A stretch of 64,000 nucleotides of DNA from Oscheius onirici (Eukaryota > Nematoda > Chromadorea > Rhabditida > Rhabditidae). A program made the position numbers and the translations under genes. This document shows positions 32,775-43,590 of this stretch, one piece after another (position 1 is the stretch's first letter; every line of letters begins with the position of its first letter). Where the stretch lies: assembly GCA_932521025.1 (NCBI GenBank), contig OW051470.1, forward strand, positions 8,356,501 to 8,420,500, given 5' to 3'. A model generated the notes under the pieces. That model did no database searches. It was given only the letters and a program-made list of their open reading frames with translations, and was not told the DNA's origin.

Positions 32775-35660
32775 ATGACGGAACTAGTCGACTCCTTTCG
32801 GGTCGGACCCATCCAAATTGAGGTATTTGATCATTTTTATAACTAAAACCTCATAAATTTAGCTAACAGTAGCCGCCCTGGTGGTCAGTGCTGTGGCTCT
32901 TATCTGTTCTCTCATCTACGGAGCCTGGAAGACGACTTCTAGACGTCCGCTCGAATTTGACCTTTTTTTGGTCGAAATGCACACGATGGAAAGGAGACGG
33001 CTCGTCGAGGTTCGTTTTTATCCAGTTTTAAAGCTTTTTTGGCCACAATAAATTTGTAGAAGGAAAAAAGCCCTATTTCAGGTGCTCCACATCGGCCCAA
33101 ACTATGAGCGAGGGCTCGGCTATACCTGCCTTATCAACAGGCTTAGATGTATATATTTCTCCCGCTAAAATAACATAATTTTAGCCAGAGCAAATCAGTC
33201 TGCCCCAGAAGATGGTCAATTTCTGGGAATTAGCGACACGAACATTGTCATTCATTCGCCGTCTACTGTGAATGAGCCCAATGCTCAGGCGAATGTTATC
33301 GTGTAGGTTTTATACTTTTTTTCTTGTTTTGGTTTTTGGACCAGATTTGGCTCCTTGACGGTGAGAAAAATGCCAAAACTTTCAGTGCGGAAAGAAATCA
33401 GCTCATTCTGTGGGACATTGAGATGCCTCGAAGCGGCCGGACCGTATTGAATCCCGCTCGAGACAGCCATGTGGCTTCAGCTGCTGCTATCACGGTCTTG
33501 GCAAGACCATTGGTTAGGGGCTCTTCTCCTTCTTCGAGACAAGGACAGTCGACGACCGAAAGAGCCAGCACCAATGTATCTTCTTCTTCTACACTGGTTC
33601 GCATGCAATATATGCCGCCGTTGAGGAGAAGACCTCTGGCTCATGTAGGTTTTAAGCTATGTTTCAAATAAAAAAACTCGTCTTTCTTCAAGTTCGAAAG
33701 TTTAATTTTCTACCGTTTCAATCACCAAACTACCTATTTTCTTGTTGTTATGTTGCGATGCGAGGAAACTAATTGATATCGAAGAAACACTTTGGAGTCT
33801 TGGATATTTATTTGTGGAAAAGAATATAACAATAATACTTCTGCAATAAGCGAGAATTGAAGGGTGCCTGTTTTGGCGGGTAAATTGGGGATCGTGACGG
33901 GACCCAAAGTAATGAGGGAATTCAAAACAGTATAACACTTGTTCTTATTCTCGAAAAGTTACCCGTTTTGCCGCTCGCTAATGTTCGACTTGGTCAGATC
34001 CATAAACGCCACTTTTTTGTGATAAGTCATTTCTCACTTTCCCCTAGCAATGAAAGCTTTCCCTGAGCTCAAAACACTAAGCTTGGTCTCATCACGATCC
34101 TTTTTCTGCAGCTCTCTCCGTTAACTTTCACTCTGAACATTTTCTTCATTTTGATCTGTATGAACAGGAAAACGGAAGCAATCTCTGCCCTATTTCATCC
34201 TCTTTTTTTAACGATCCCCGCTCAGATTCTCAACTACCGCATGCCGGTAGCTGTGACTCTTGCCCGCGAGTCGTCTCAACGTGTTCTGGTGCCGCAACAG
34301 CGACAGCGATCAACATCTACGCCCTCGACGCCGTCTCCTTCGGATTTTGACTCGTCGCCAAGAGAGACGGAACAGACTCCTTCCGAGAATCGTACTTTTT
34401 CTTATTTGTTCGTAAAAAATTAAATTTAGCTGCTCCCGAGATGGCCGCATCAATCCCTCCTCTTCCGACCGGCAGAGCCATTCAAATTCGACTGAAATTT
34501 TTGGATGACACGCAAAAACTCGTAGAGACGGATCTCGCAGCTACGGTTCTTCAGTTCAAACAGTGAGTGAAAAATCTGGCCATTTAAGTAGCTTGAAAAA
34601 GCTGAGCTTGAACATAATTGGATGATTTTCATTATTTTTTTTTGGAGTTTTCGACTCTTATTTTGTAAATTTCAGTTCGACATTCCCCCTGGAAATGACC
34701 CAGGCCAAGGTGATTCGTCTAATCTTCCGCGGAAAGCTGATGCGCGACGACGCTCTGACCCTCGAAGCTTACGGTCTCCAAGACGGAGCTGTCGTTCATT
34801 GTCACATCAGCAGTACGCCCTATGCCCAAGCCCAAAATGGCCAGAATCAGCGTCGAGAACAGGCCCCGAATGCCCGAACTGGAGAACATTCCGCAGAAGT
34901 TGATCGATCTAACGGTATTTTTTCGATAATTTTGGTCATAAAAAGGGCAATTTCAGTGTGGTTCTTCCGCGTGATTATGGCCTTCTTGACGACGCAGCTG
35001 ACCTCACTTCCGGTCCAGTTCCGAGCCCGTTTCCAAGAACTTTTGCACAGATATGAGGACAGACTGCGACCGTCTGATAGGAACAATCTTTTGGCTAATG
35101 GATATAGGAGGTAAAGCTTTTTTCCGCATCGATTGAATAGGTTGATAAAAAAAGGTCTCAAAATATCCAGTAGGCCCGAAAAAAATGGATTTCCGTTATT
35201 TATGATTATTCCATAGTGGATCAGATTTTCTTCCAAATATCCCAATTTGAATAGGCTCTGAGAATTTCAAGCTCCGAAACGCGGAAGATGAATAAAACTC
35301 CGCAAACTCTTGATAAGTCCAGCCAGCCCATTTTCCAGGTGGTACAACTATTTCGTCGTTCCCCTTCTCGAGCCGGAGAATCCGCTGGACGCGGCAGCTG
35401 CCGCCGCAGCCAATCCCAACCGTCCGCTCTGTATCGGAAATTTTCTCTTTTGGATCTTTGGCCGTTAGTTTTTCTCGCATTTTTAAACAAAAAACAATCT
35501 TTCAGTTCAATGCTTCGTTGTCTGGATGTTCGTTTCATATTTCCCGCAGCTCTGTGATCGGACAGCTCTCGGCCTGCTCTGTCTCCTGACGCTCTATTTC
35601 TTCTTTGTTGTCGTCCCGATGCCGTCTAGAAGACGGCCACAGCCGGCGACAAATCACTAA
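32775..35660 (+). CDS. TMUB1/2-like membrane protein with ubiquitin-like domain
   Basis: Eleven exons: 32775-32822, 32863-33009, 33082-33148, 33185-33302, 33386-33644, 34226-34391, 34430-34562, 34676-34914, 34957-35110, 35339-35463, 35506-35660; 1611 nt, 536 aa. Order: a hydrophobic helix at 17-38 (VAALVVSAVALICSLIYGAW), a roughly 230-residue Ser/Arg-rich region, a ubiquitin-like domain at about 283-360 (IQIRLKFLDDTQKLVE...VIRLIFRGKLMRDD...GAVVHCHIS), then C-terminal membrane segments (CFVVWMFVSYF, LGLLCLLTLYFFFVVV). The UBL sequence and the TM-UBL-TM layout match TMUB1/2, which act in ER-associated degradation. It is much longer than vertebrate TMUBs (246-321 aa) because of the N-terminal linker. 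Phases are consistent throughout, so a fusion of two genes is less likely but not excluded. Confidence 0.82.
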
Positions 35661-36240
35661 AAGTACGACTGTATTTTTTGTATATTCTAGTGTGTGTACA
35701 CTTCTGGTCAAGCCCCCTATCTTTTCCCCCCACCCCAACCCCGGTAAACCCAAAATGGTATAGCTGCAAGGCTATCCGTATAGATCTCACAAAAAGTGTA
35801 AGATTTTCTATAAAGAGTTGGTTTTTTCTGGTTTCTTTCAAATGAAATTGGGCTTTTAGATCCAACTCTTCTGATCTAGCATGTCGCTGTGGGCCAGAAA
35901 GAAAGGAAATCAGCATTCGTTAAGTGGAGGATTTGCCAGAGATGCCCGAGATTGCCGGAGACATAAAGCTAGGTGTTGCATCTTAGCAAGGCATAAAATT
36001 CGCTGCTCGAATCCCCTCAAGATTGGTCAAAGTCGTACAAATCCAAAGTCTGGAACGTCAGTTGCCGCTGTCTCTGTGCACACGACCCCTCGGTGAAAAA
36101 TAGCCTCTTTCAGAGCTGAGAAATGGCATTACAGCTGCTGGAGAGAGCTGGCCCAACCTGATTGATTGTTGTAGACGGTTTGCAAAATGCAACAAGAATA
36201 AGATACAAAATACTTTATTATAACGAAAAGAATAATAGAT
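35661..36240. other. Intergenic, convergent genes
   Basis: It holds the 3' ends of the TMUB-like and FAR genes. A 'ctgctcgaatcccctc' stretch at 36001 resembles a tRNA B box but has no foldable partner that I can find. No gene is supported. Confidence 0.4.
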
Positions 36241-36957
36241 TTAGTTCTGGATGTGCTTGTCGATGAGTCCCTGGACGGTGGGGTCTGGAAATTTGAGGTA
36301 GGCCTTTTTTCGCTCAACTTACTGGAGACAGCCTTGGAGAGCATGGGGAACTCCTTCTTGAACTCTTCCTTGGACTGGTCGGAGAGCTTCTGGAAGGCCT
36401 CGAGATGAGCCTTGACCTTGTTCTTGAGCTCCTCGAGAGAGGGCTTGGTTCCGGCCAGGTACTGACGGTGGAGCTCGCGGCCCTCATCGAAGATCTGAAG
36501 ATTTGTTATTTGAGAGATTCTGACAAGAGACACATTGTGAGAGACAGAGACTGAACCAGAGACTGGAAGAGCAGTCGACTGTCCAGACAGAGGAGAGTCA
36601 CAGAGCTAGAGACAGTTACAGTATACCAACCTTCTGAACGAATTCCTTGGCCTCAGTTCCCAGAGACTCGAGCTTTCCCTTGATGAGCTGGCGCAGCTTC
36701 TCGGCCTTCTCGTAGAGAGACGGGGACTTTTCCTTCAGGGCAGCCATGATCTCATCTTCGTTCTTGAAATCCTTGTGCTTCTCGGCCAGCTCCTTCATAA
36801 CGGCCTTCTCCTCAGCAGTGATGCCCTTCAGATGATCGGCGACCTCCTGAGGAATCAAGGACTTGTACTCTTCCGGAATCTGATCGAAGCTCTCGACGAT
36901 GGGAGCGGCGAAGACGGCGCAGGCCAGAATGGCAATAACGGCAAGCTGACGGAACAT
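36241..36957 (-). CDS. far: Secreted fatty-acid and retinol-binding protein (FAR)
   Basis: Three exons: 36957-36631, 36494-36323, 36284-36241; 543 nt, 180 aa, the usual FAR size. A signal peptide of about 17 residues (MFRQLAVIAILACAVFA) is followed by the nematode-specific FAR fold: FDQIPEEYKSLIPQEVADHL, TAEEKAVMKELAEKHKDFKN, and LHRQYLAGTKPSLEELK. It is almost all helix. Family members bind fatty acids and retinol outside the cell and are abundant secreted proteins; no lipid specificity can be read here. A TATATAAA box lies at 37052-37045, and a TTTTCAG acceptor sits 3 bases before the ATG. Confidence 0.95.
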
Positions 36958-38146
36958 TTCCTGAAAAGCGGGAGATTTTGAGAGAAGACTACTGTAGAAG
37001 AAAAGAGACGAGTGGAGATGTTGTTTGTTGCCATCCGAGCTATCTTTATATACTGGTTTGAGGGAGAAAAATGAGAGCTGGAGGGACGAGGAGACATTGT
37101 TGGATTTGAGGAGAGGCTACTTTGTGTTTTTGGGAACGAGTGGCAACATCTGTGCGTAGGTATGTAACAAAACAAAATCTGGAAAATACCAGAAGAAAAA
37201 ACATGGGACAGGGACAGTTTCCTTGACCACGAAACCACTGGTTATTCGTACTACCCTCTCGTATCACCAACAACCGTCATACCATGTTTGCTCTGTAGTT
37301 ATTTTCACCCATAAAATGTTTCCTCTTTAATTCCGACTACAGCAAAAACCCGCTGACAGGAGTGATCTTTTGTATGAGCTTCTCAAGTTTCGTTTTTTCA
37401 GGATCAGGCCATCGGCAGATGTCCGTCGGCGAGACAAGAAAGAAAGTCCAGCTGTTCCTCTTGACTCATTGAGCAAAGATTCACTCATAAACAGAAATAG
37501 CCGGACCGTTTATAGTTTACAGGGTTTCTCAAGTTTCAATGGCGGACTTTGGACCTGTCTCTAAACAGCCGGGAAATGTTTATTGGCAGGCTCTGCGAGA
37601 ATGCAGTAACAGAATCAGTGAGAGAGGGAGAGACAGAGATCAGGGTCAATGTTTCAAGGGAATGGAATGAGGAATCTTTTTATCGAAAAGGATTCAGCGT
37701 ATTACTGAACTGTAGCTCATTGTCTTCTTTTCTCAGTCTCCCACTCTCTCAGATTCTCTGTCCATCTGTCTCTGTCACTTTTTTACGCTGTACCCTCTTG
37801 TCACTTCTTATTCTGTTCTCAATCATCTTTCTTTCTCGTCTCACTTTTTCTCCTTCTTCGCTGACTAACCTCTCAACCTTTGGCTCAACAGGCAGCAGCA
37901 GCCATAAATCCAAAGAGTCACATTCTTCTTCTTCTAGACAAAGCTTTACACTTCTGTGCACTTTGTGTTCATGCCTCTCCATCCTTGCTGCGGTCTCTTC
38001 GGTCAGCCTTCTGACCCCGCCCCGTTATCTAACCCTCCCTCCTCGGTCACTATTTAAAGCCGGCCAGAGGGCAGTCAGGGCAGCAGTCCTATGGTCTCAT
38101 AGTTCTCTTCTCCTTCAAAGCAAAAACAATTACCATTTTCCAGGAA
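36958..38146. promoter_or_regulatory. Shared divergent promoter region of the two FAR genes
   Basis: 1.19 kb between the FAR start codons. TATATAAA (minus strand, 37052-37045) and TATTTAAA (plus, 38051-38058) each lie about 85-95 bp upstream of the acceptor near the ATG. The right half (37720-37880) is strongly CT-rich. No coding segment is supported within it. Confidence 0.6.
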
Positions 38147-39450
38147 ATGTTCCGTCAACTTGCCGTCGTTGCCGTCCTGGCCTGCGCTGTCCTTGCCGCT
38201 CCCATCGAGAATTTCGATGACATTCCCAACGAGTACAAGGGTCGGTTTTTATGGCTTCTATTCAGTACAAGATCGAATTTTAGCCCTGATCCCAACTGAG
38301 GTCGCTGAGCACCTCAAGTCCATCACCGCCGAGGAGAAGGCCGTCCTCAAGGATCTCGCCAAGCAGCACAAGGACTTCAAGAGCGAGGATGACGTGAGTT
38401 TTTTTTTGAAACTGTTTTCACGTTATCTGTGCTAAGATTTAAAGAAACAGACTAAAGTAATGGCCTCTAAGCTAAGCAATAAGCTTACTCCAGCTTGCGC
38501 ACTTGAAATTTTAAGTCTTGATCTCCACCACTGCATCTGATTAGTCTAGTAGGAATATCTTGTAAGGATGTAGATCAACTCAAACCTACAATTTTGCTGA
38601 ACCAATATTGAGATCAAAAAATGCGTTGAAAGTTTTGCTTTTGTGTCAGTAGCTCGAAAATAGGAAATGCTCATATCTCTTCGGCAAGTCTAGAAAAACA
38701 TAGCGAAACTCGATTCAAAAAATGTCATCGAGAGCTAGGTACTCAAATCTCTATATCAAAATTCTGAGAACTTGAAAGGTCAAGTTTTGCCATTCAAATT
38801 TTTTGCAGTGTGCGCACTTCGGCAAAACTTTATTCTCGCGTGTCTTCATAGAATAATCCCAATAAATAAAACGTGTTTCGATAGATCCTTTCAAAACTAA
38901 ATAGCTGATAATTGTTCATTTTCGACAAATTTTCAAGAAGCGCTAAACTTTGAACTTTAGAATTGTTTGATGCGACGGCATAGTCATCTTTGACGAAAAT
39001 CTAGGAATTTTTTAGATATGTAAAAATTATCATAATTACTTCAAATTAACTTTAAAATATCGTATTTTCAGTTCCTGGCTGCCCTGAAGGAGAAGTCTCC
39101 CTCTCTTCACGAGAAGGCCGTCAAGCTCCACGCCTACATCAAGGAGAAGGTTGACAGACTCGGAGATGAAGCCAAGGCTTTCGTCAAGAAGGTAAATTTA
39201 ACCAAATATTTCTAATAAAATTCTCCAATTTCAGGTTCTCGAGGACGGACGTGCCATCCACCGTGAGTACCTCGCCGGAAACAAGCCTTCCCTCGATGAG
39301 CTCAAGTCCAAGGCCAAGACCCACATCGAAGCCTACCAGAAGCTCTCTGACGACTCCAAGGCCGAGTTCAAGAAAGAGTTCCCCATCCTCTCCGGACTTG
39401 CCCAGAACGAGCAGATCAAGAGCCTTGCCGAGAAGTACCTCCAGGCTTAA
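38147..39450 (+). CDS. far: Secreted fatty-acid and retinol-binding protein (FAR), second gene
   Basis: Four exons: 38147-38240, 38284-38393, 39072-39191, 39235-39450; 540 nt, 179 aa. It begins MFRQLAVVAVLACAVLAAPIE (signal peptide), then FDDIPNEYKALIPTEVAEHL, TAEEKAVLKDLAKQHKDFKS and REYLAGNKPSLDEL. It is a clear paralogue of the minus-strand gene next door. It has two introns that the neighbour lacks, including a 678-bp one (38394-39071), while the first intron of the neighbour is at the same place as its last. The pair probably arose by a head-to-head duplication. TATTTAAA lies at 38051, and a TTTTCCAG acceptor sits 4 bases before the ATG. Confidence 0.95.
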
Positions 39451-39580
39451 ATGGGTGGTGATTAAACCTATTATGTGCCTACTCTTTGTCTGAAATGAAT
39501 CATTTCAACATCCGTTCTATAATTGATGCTAGAGTCAATGGTAAAGTGATTATTTTTTTTACGATTCCATGAGAATAACT

Positions 39581-39965
39581 TTATTGAAATTTGAAAAGGG
39601 CAGCAAACTGTGCCTCATTGTCAGAGGTAAACTTGGTACCAAAGGAAAAACGAAACTCGTGTGTTGAAGAAGCAGAGAACTTCACGGTAACCTCTCCTGA
39701 ACAGCTCGTCCAAGTTCTCAAAATGGTTGCAATACATATTCAGACGAAGGCGCAACAAAACTTTAATTGTGTGAAGACCAATTCGTACCTCAACAAAAAG
39801 CTCTTGGTCCACGTTTGCGAGCTCAAAAGATTCTGGCAGACGCTCAGAGTCATCAACGTAAAAAAAATGCCTGAGCTTAATTTCGGTTTCAGGAGCTCTG
39901 AAAGACTGGACTTCGTTGCTGTAATGCGCCATAAGCTGCCCGAATGGATGCTTTGATAGCCACAA
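39581..39965 (-). CDS. Possible 3' end of an unrecognised minus-strand gene
   Basis: An open stretch 39965-39791 (SFRAPETEIKLRHFFYVDDS...ANVDQELFVEVRIG) could be spliced to 39688-39581 (EVTVKFSASSTHEFRFSFG...LFKFQ-stop). Both look like beta-strand-rich protein. The stop codon lies inside an AATAAA signal. The donor (ATTG|GTCTTC) is weak and no upstream exon or start is convincing, so this may be a gene relic. An open frame on the opposite strand is of similar length. Confidence 0.3.
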
Positions 39966-40170
39966 CTGACGTTCTTGACCGCTTAATCACGGCTCAAGAG
40001 TGCAGCAGAGAGAACGAAGAGTCAAACCACTGGCATGTTTAGATAGGGGCTGTTCTAAAATCTCTGAAAACATTATGAACGAGGATGTGATGTAGGTTTG
40101 AACATAGTTCATCAACCGCCCCCTTGTTAACTTAGCTGGATGTGAAACATGGCTGTGACAACGAGTCGGC

Positions 40171-40178
40171 TATAAAAG
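40171..40178 (+). promoter_or_regulatory. TATA box of RXRR-protein copy A
   Basis: TATAAAAG lies 78 bp upstream of the ATG and 67 bp upstream of the splice acceptor. An exact mirror copy precedes copy B at 44736-44729. Confidence 0.65.
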
Positions 40179-40248
40179 AAGACCAGCGGCCAACAAATGC
40201 CATCCAGCTCAACCCACTTCCTCTTACAATCCAATCGTTTTTCAGAAA

Positions 40249-41286
40249 ATGATGCGCCTCACTCTTGCGGTCCTCATCGTGGCAGCTGTAGCAGCCCAGG
40301 GAAGCTCTCCTCTGCCCTCTCGTGTTCGTCGTCAGGCTCCAGTTGAAGGAGCATCATCTGGTTCCCCACTTCCAACCACCGGTGCCCCTCGTCAACGTCG
40401 TGAAGCCCCTGTTGATGGATCCTCCCCTCTTCCAGAGACTGGAGCTTCTCGTCAAAGAAGATCTGCTCCAGTTGAGAGATCCTCTCCCGTTCCTGGTGCA
40501 CAGCTTCTCGAGGTTGAAGGATCTTCTCCCGTTCCTATTAGCGGTGCTCCTCGTCAACGTAGAGCTGCCGCCCAGGGAGTGTCTTCCGGAGCTGCTCAAG
40601 GATCCACCGTAGCTGCCCGTCAGCCTCGTGAGGCCCCAGTAGAAGGTTCTTCACCCGTTCCTACTGGACCTGCCCGTGCTCGTCGTGCTGCTCCTGCCCA
40701 GGGATCTTCTGCTGCTCCTTCCGGATCTGCCCAAGAGGAAACCACTGGAGCTGCTCGTCAGCGTCGCCAGGCTCCAGTTGATGGATCTTCTCCCAAGCCT
40801 TCTGGATCTCCCCGTCCTACTGGCAAACCATCCTCTCCTCGTCCATCTGGATCTCCTGGAAGCCCTCCTCCTTCCACCGGAGCTCCTCGTCTTCGTCGTG
40901 CTGCTCCAGCCCAAGGATCGTCTTCAGCTCCTGCTGGATCTGCTGCTCAAGGATCTTCTTCAGCTCCTCGTCAACGTCGTGAAGCTCCAGTTGATAGTTC
41001 TTCTCCTATGCCTGAGACTGGTGCTCCCCGTCAACGTAGAGCAGCTCAGGGAGCCTCTGTTGCCCCTTCTGGATCTGCTTCTGGCTCAAAAGGATCTACC
41101 GTAGCTGCTCGTCAACGTCGAGAGGCCCCAGTTGAGGGATCTTCACCCGTTCCTACTGGGCCTGCCCGTATTCGTCGTGCTGCTCCCGTTCTAGGATCTT
41201 CAGCCGCTCCTTCTGGATCTGCTCAAGTCACTGGCGCTGCCCGTCAACGTCGTGCTGCCCCAAGATCTTCCACTCCAGCTCAGTAG
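40249..41286 (+). CDS. Secreted Pro/Ser-rich protein with twelve R-X-R-R sites (copy A)
   Basis: A single exon of 345 aa. A signal peptide (MMRLTLAVLIVAAVAAQ) is followed by about 12 repeats of R-X-R-R plus one variant RQPR, spaced 15-45 residues apart. Most are followed by (E/A/S/Q)AP(V/A) and GSS(P/A). R-X-R-R is the furin/kex2-type cleavage consensus. Processing would release peptides of the form EAPVDGSSPLP... and AAPAQGSSAAP..., with no cysteines at all. I recognise no family. A polypeptide precursor or a disordered cuticle/secretory protein are both possible. TATAAAAG at 40171 and a TTTTTCAG acceptor 3 bases before the ATG indicate a well-formed gene. Open frames on other strands and frames here result from the biased codon content. 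Confidence 0.85.
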   Translation: MMRLTLAVLIVAAVAAQGSSPLPSRVRRQAPVEGASSGSPLPTTGAPRQRREAPVDGSSPLPETGASRQRRSAPVERSSPVPGAQLLEVEGSSPVPISGAPRQRRAAAQGVSSGAAQGSTVAARQPREAPVEGSSPVPTGPARARRAAPAQGSSAAPSGSAQEETTGAARQRRQAPVDGSSPKPSGSPRPTGKPSSPRPSGSPGSPPPSTGAPRLRRAAPAQGSSSAPAGSAAQGSSSAPRQRREAPVDSSSPMPETGAPRQRRAAQGASVAPSGSASGSKGSTVAARQRREAPVEGSSPVPTGPARIRRAAPVLGSSAAPSGSAQVTGAARQRRAAPRSSTPAQ

Positions 41287-43590
41287 TCCAGAGTCTTTCG
41301 AATGAACATGAGAATGATTTGACCTTGTTTACTCATTCACGTATTAATGTGTCTCCAAAGCGGGTCAGTTAGAGATGTTGCCCCTGTCAGTTACACCGCG
41401 CAGCAGCTGCTCTGTTCGTGTTCATCTCTCGTGGCCCGGGGAGGCGAGAAAAAAGAGCGCCAGCTACACACCACTACCACTCTAAGCACTCGATTTACTC
41501 CACCGCCAACGAGTTGTTCGTTTTATTGTTTTGCGACCAAGTTTGTGGTTATCATTCGTTTGAGCTTAACCCTGAGAATTATTCAAAGTTTACGGTATCA
41601 CTCTTTTTGAAATGAACAGACTTTAGTGATATTTTTGTTCAAGATCAAAGAGCCCTAGAATCGTATAGCAGGCGTCAATTAGGCCTCATTCGGCCAAGGC
41701 ATCTGCCGCCCAATTTTCCTTCACAGGTGTCCCCTCAAGGATTATCCGGGATCCAATGAACCGTTACTTCTCCCAGCACGCATGTTCTGTTTGTCACCAA
41801 GCTTAGTCCTATTGTCTTAAGTCAACACGGGTCAAACACCTACTAGGCTCGACATGACCCGGCGATCGATTATGGCGAACTCTCATTGGCAGCTATCGGT
41901 CAATTATCTGTCGGGGCCATCCTCTTTTGTCCTCTCGTGCCTATAATTTAGATAGGCTCACTCTTTTCCACTCCCTTTCCTTTTCTTTTTCACTGTGCTC
42001 ATAAATCCTGGGGGCCACCCCAGCAGTAGCACTCTCTCGAGGGAATAAGAAGCGTCGCGCTCCTGCTGGACAGCCGTAAAGTATGAGCCGTCCCCTTTGG
42101 CAGGCTATTCCCTTTTTTGCTTCCTATTTGTTGTCTTTAGCTGGGAAATTTCTGTTTCAGTGTGTCTTTAGCTTCTTTACTCATACAAAGAGATGTGTTT
42201 TGTGCACACGCGCCAAATCTGTCTAGACCCAATATCTCTGAAGAACAGGTCAATTCTGCCAAAATGCAATAATCACCTATATTTATCTTGAAAATATCTA
42301 TCAGTCTTGAAAATATCTATTAGCTGATATATAGTTTACTGCCATTATTACCAAATTTCGCAAAGATATGGCCAAAATAATTTTCGCCGACATGAGCACA
42401 TGAGAAATTTTGAAATGTTCAAAATAATTTTGTTTCTTTGATCTATTCGCGAAGTTGAAGCTGTTTCAACTTTATTTGGCAAGATCTTTCGGTTTATCTA
42501 CACATTTTAGGATTACTGCTGCTGTCCCGAAAATACAGGAGCAATTATTGTTAGGAGTGCAACCCTTATTCAGCGGTTGTCAATCAGACCATATGTATGC
42601 TTTAAAAAAACTTCAAAGCCCTAAAAAGCTAACAAGGCTGGCAACAGCCTCTTTCGCTCATAAAGGGCAATATAAGCTTTGGCAATGTTTGCCACAGATC
42701 GAGGTCAGAGGGCGTCTTTATGGCCATCCTACGCTCGTGTGAAGAGACCATCCTCGTTTAAAAGTTGTTTTTTCTCTCTCATTACTCTTCTTCAATTCCG
42801 TTTGACTTTTTCATCCTCTGTGTCACATTGACCGCCCGCCTAATCTACCAAAAGCCATTCTTTGCTAATTTTCATCTGCCTTCTCGATTAAATTCATTCA
42901 CATTTAATTGAATCAGGTCCTTTTTAGCAGTCATAGTTGCGATTTTTGGCATCTTTAAAGCGGAAAGCGTACAACATTGTGGAAATGCCCTTTTCCCACT
43001 GGAAATTTGAAATTTGAGCGCGTATTAGCATAGCGTGAAGCGGCCTCTTTATGACTTCAAGATGTCCACCCTGTTTCTCTCTTTCGGGGCCTGGAGACAT
43101 CGATAGGCCGCTAGTGAAACACACTCCAATTACAACAGCGGGACATAAGCACTCCCTCTTTCTCCGAACCATAATCCCGCTTGAAAAATGGCATTATTCA
43201 GTTTGCATATGTTTCTTGGTCAGCTTTTTTTGCAAGAACCATAAACTTTTGGTATAACCGGTAGGACCTGAAACACAAACAGTTTCAGGTTTTCTGATCA
43301 AATTTAATTCATCCACCCCCACTCCTTTCATGACAGCCTAGCGTGACGACCCGATTCGCCTCCAAATCGACTACAGTTAGATTGCCACAGTCATTTGGCG
43401 CACTAAACCAGCTTACCCTTTACTCATTGTATAAGACGACCCTCCTCCCCTCCGGGTGGTTCGTATTCCTAAGAGGATTATTGCCCCTCGCCCAGCCGCT
43501 AATTGTTACTTTTGACCGCAAGTGGCTGTCACCATCCATTTTTACTCATCTGACTAACTTTTCATCATTTATTTCTCGAGTTCTATGCCT
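41287..43590. other. Spacer between the inverted gene copies
   Basis: 2.3 kb with no coding exon I can support. Open frames are short and of random composition, and there is no inverted symmetry inside it. Both RXRR genes terminate at its edges. Confidence 0.5.

Noticed and set aside
36001-36030. tRNA-like B box near 36.0 kb
   Set aside because: No acceptor stem or anticodon arm can be formed around it.
37549-38220. 223-residue open frame upstream of the plus-strand FAR gene
   Set aside because: It runs through CT-rich promoter DNA and overlaps the FAR start in another frame.
40274-41104. Several long open frames on the opposite strand and in other frames of the RXRR genes
   Set aside because: They are by-products of the biased Pro/Ser/Arg codon content, mirrored exactly in copy B. 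Only the chosen frame has a signal peptide, promoter and acceptor.
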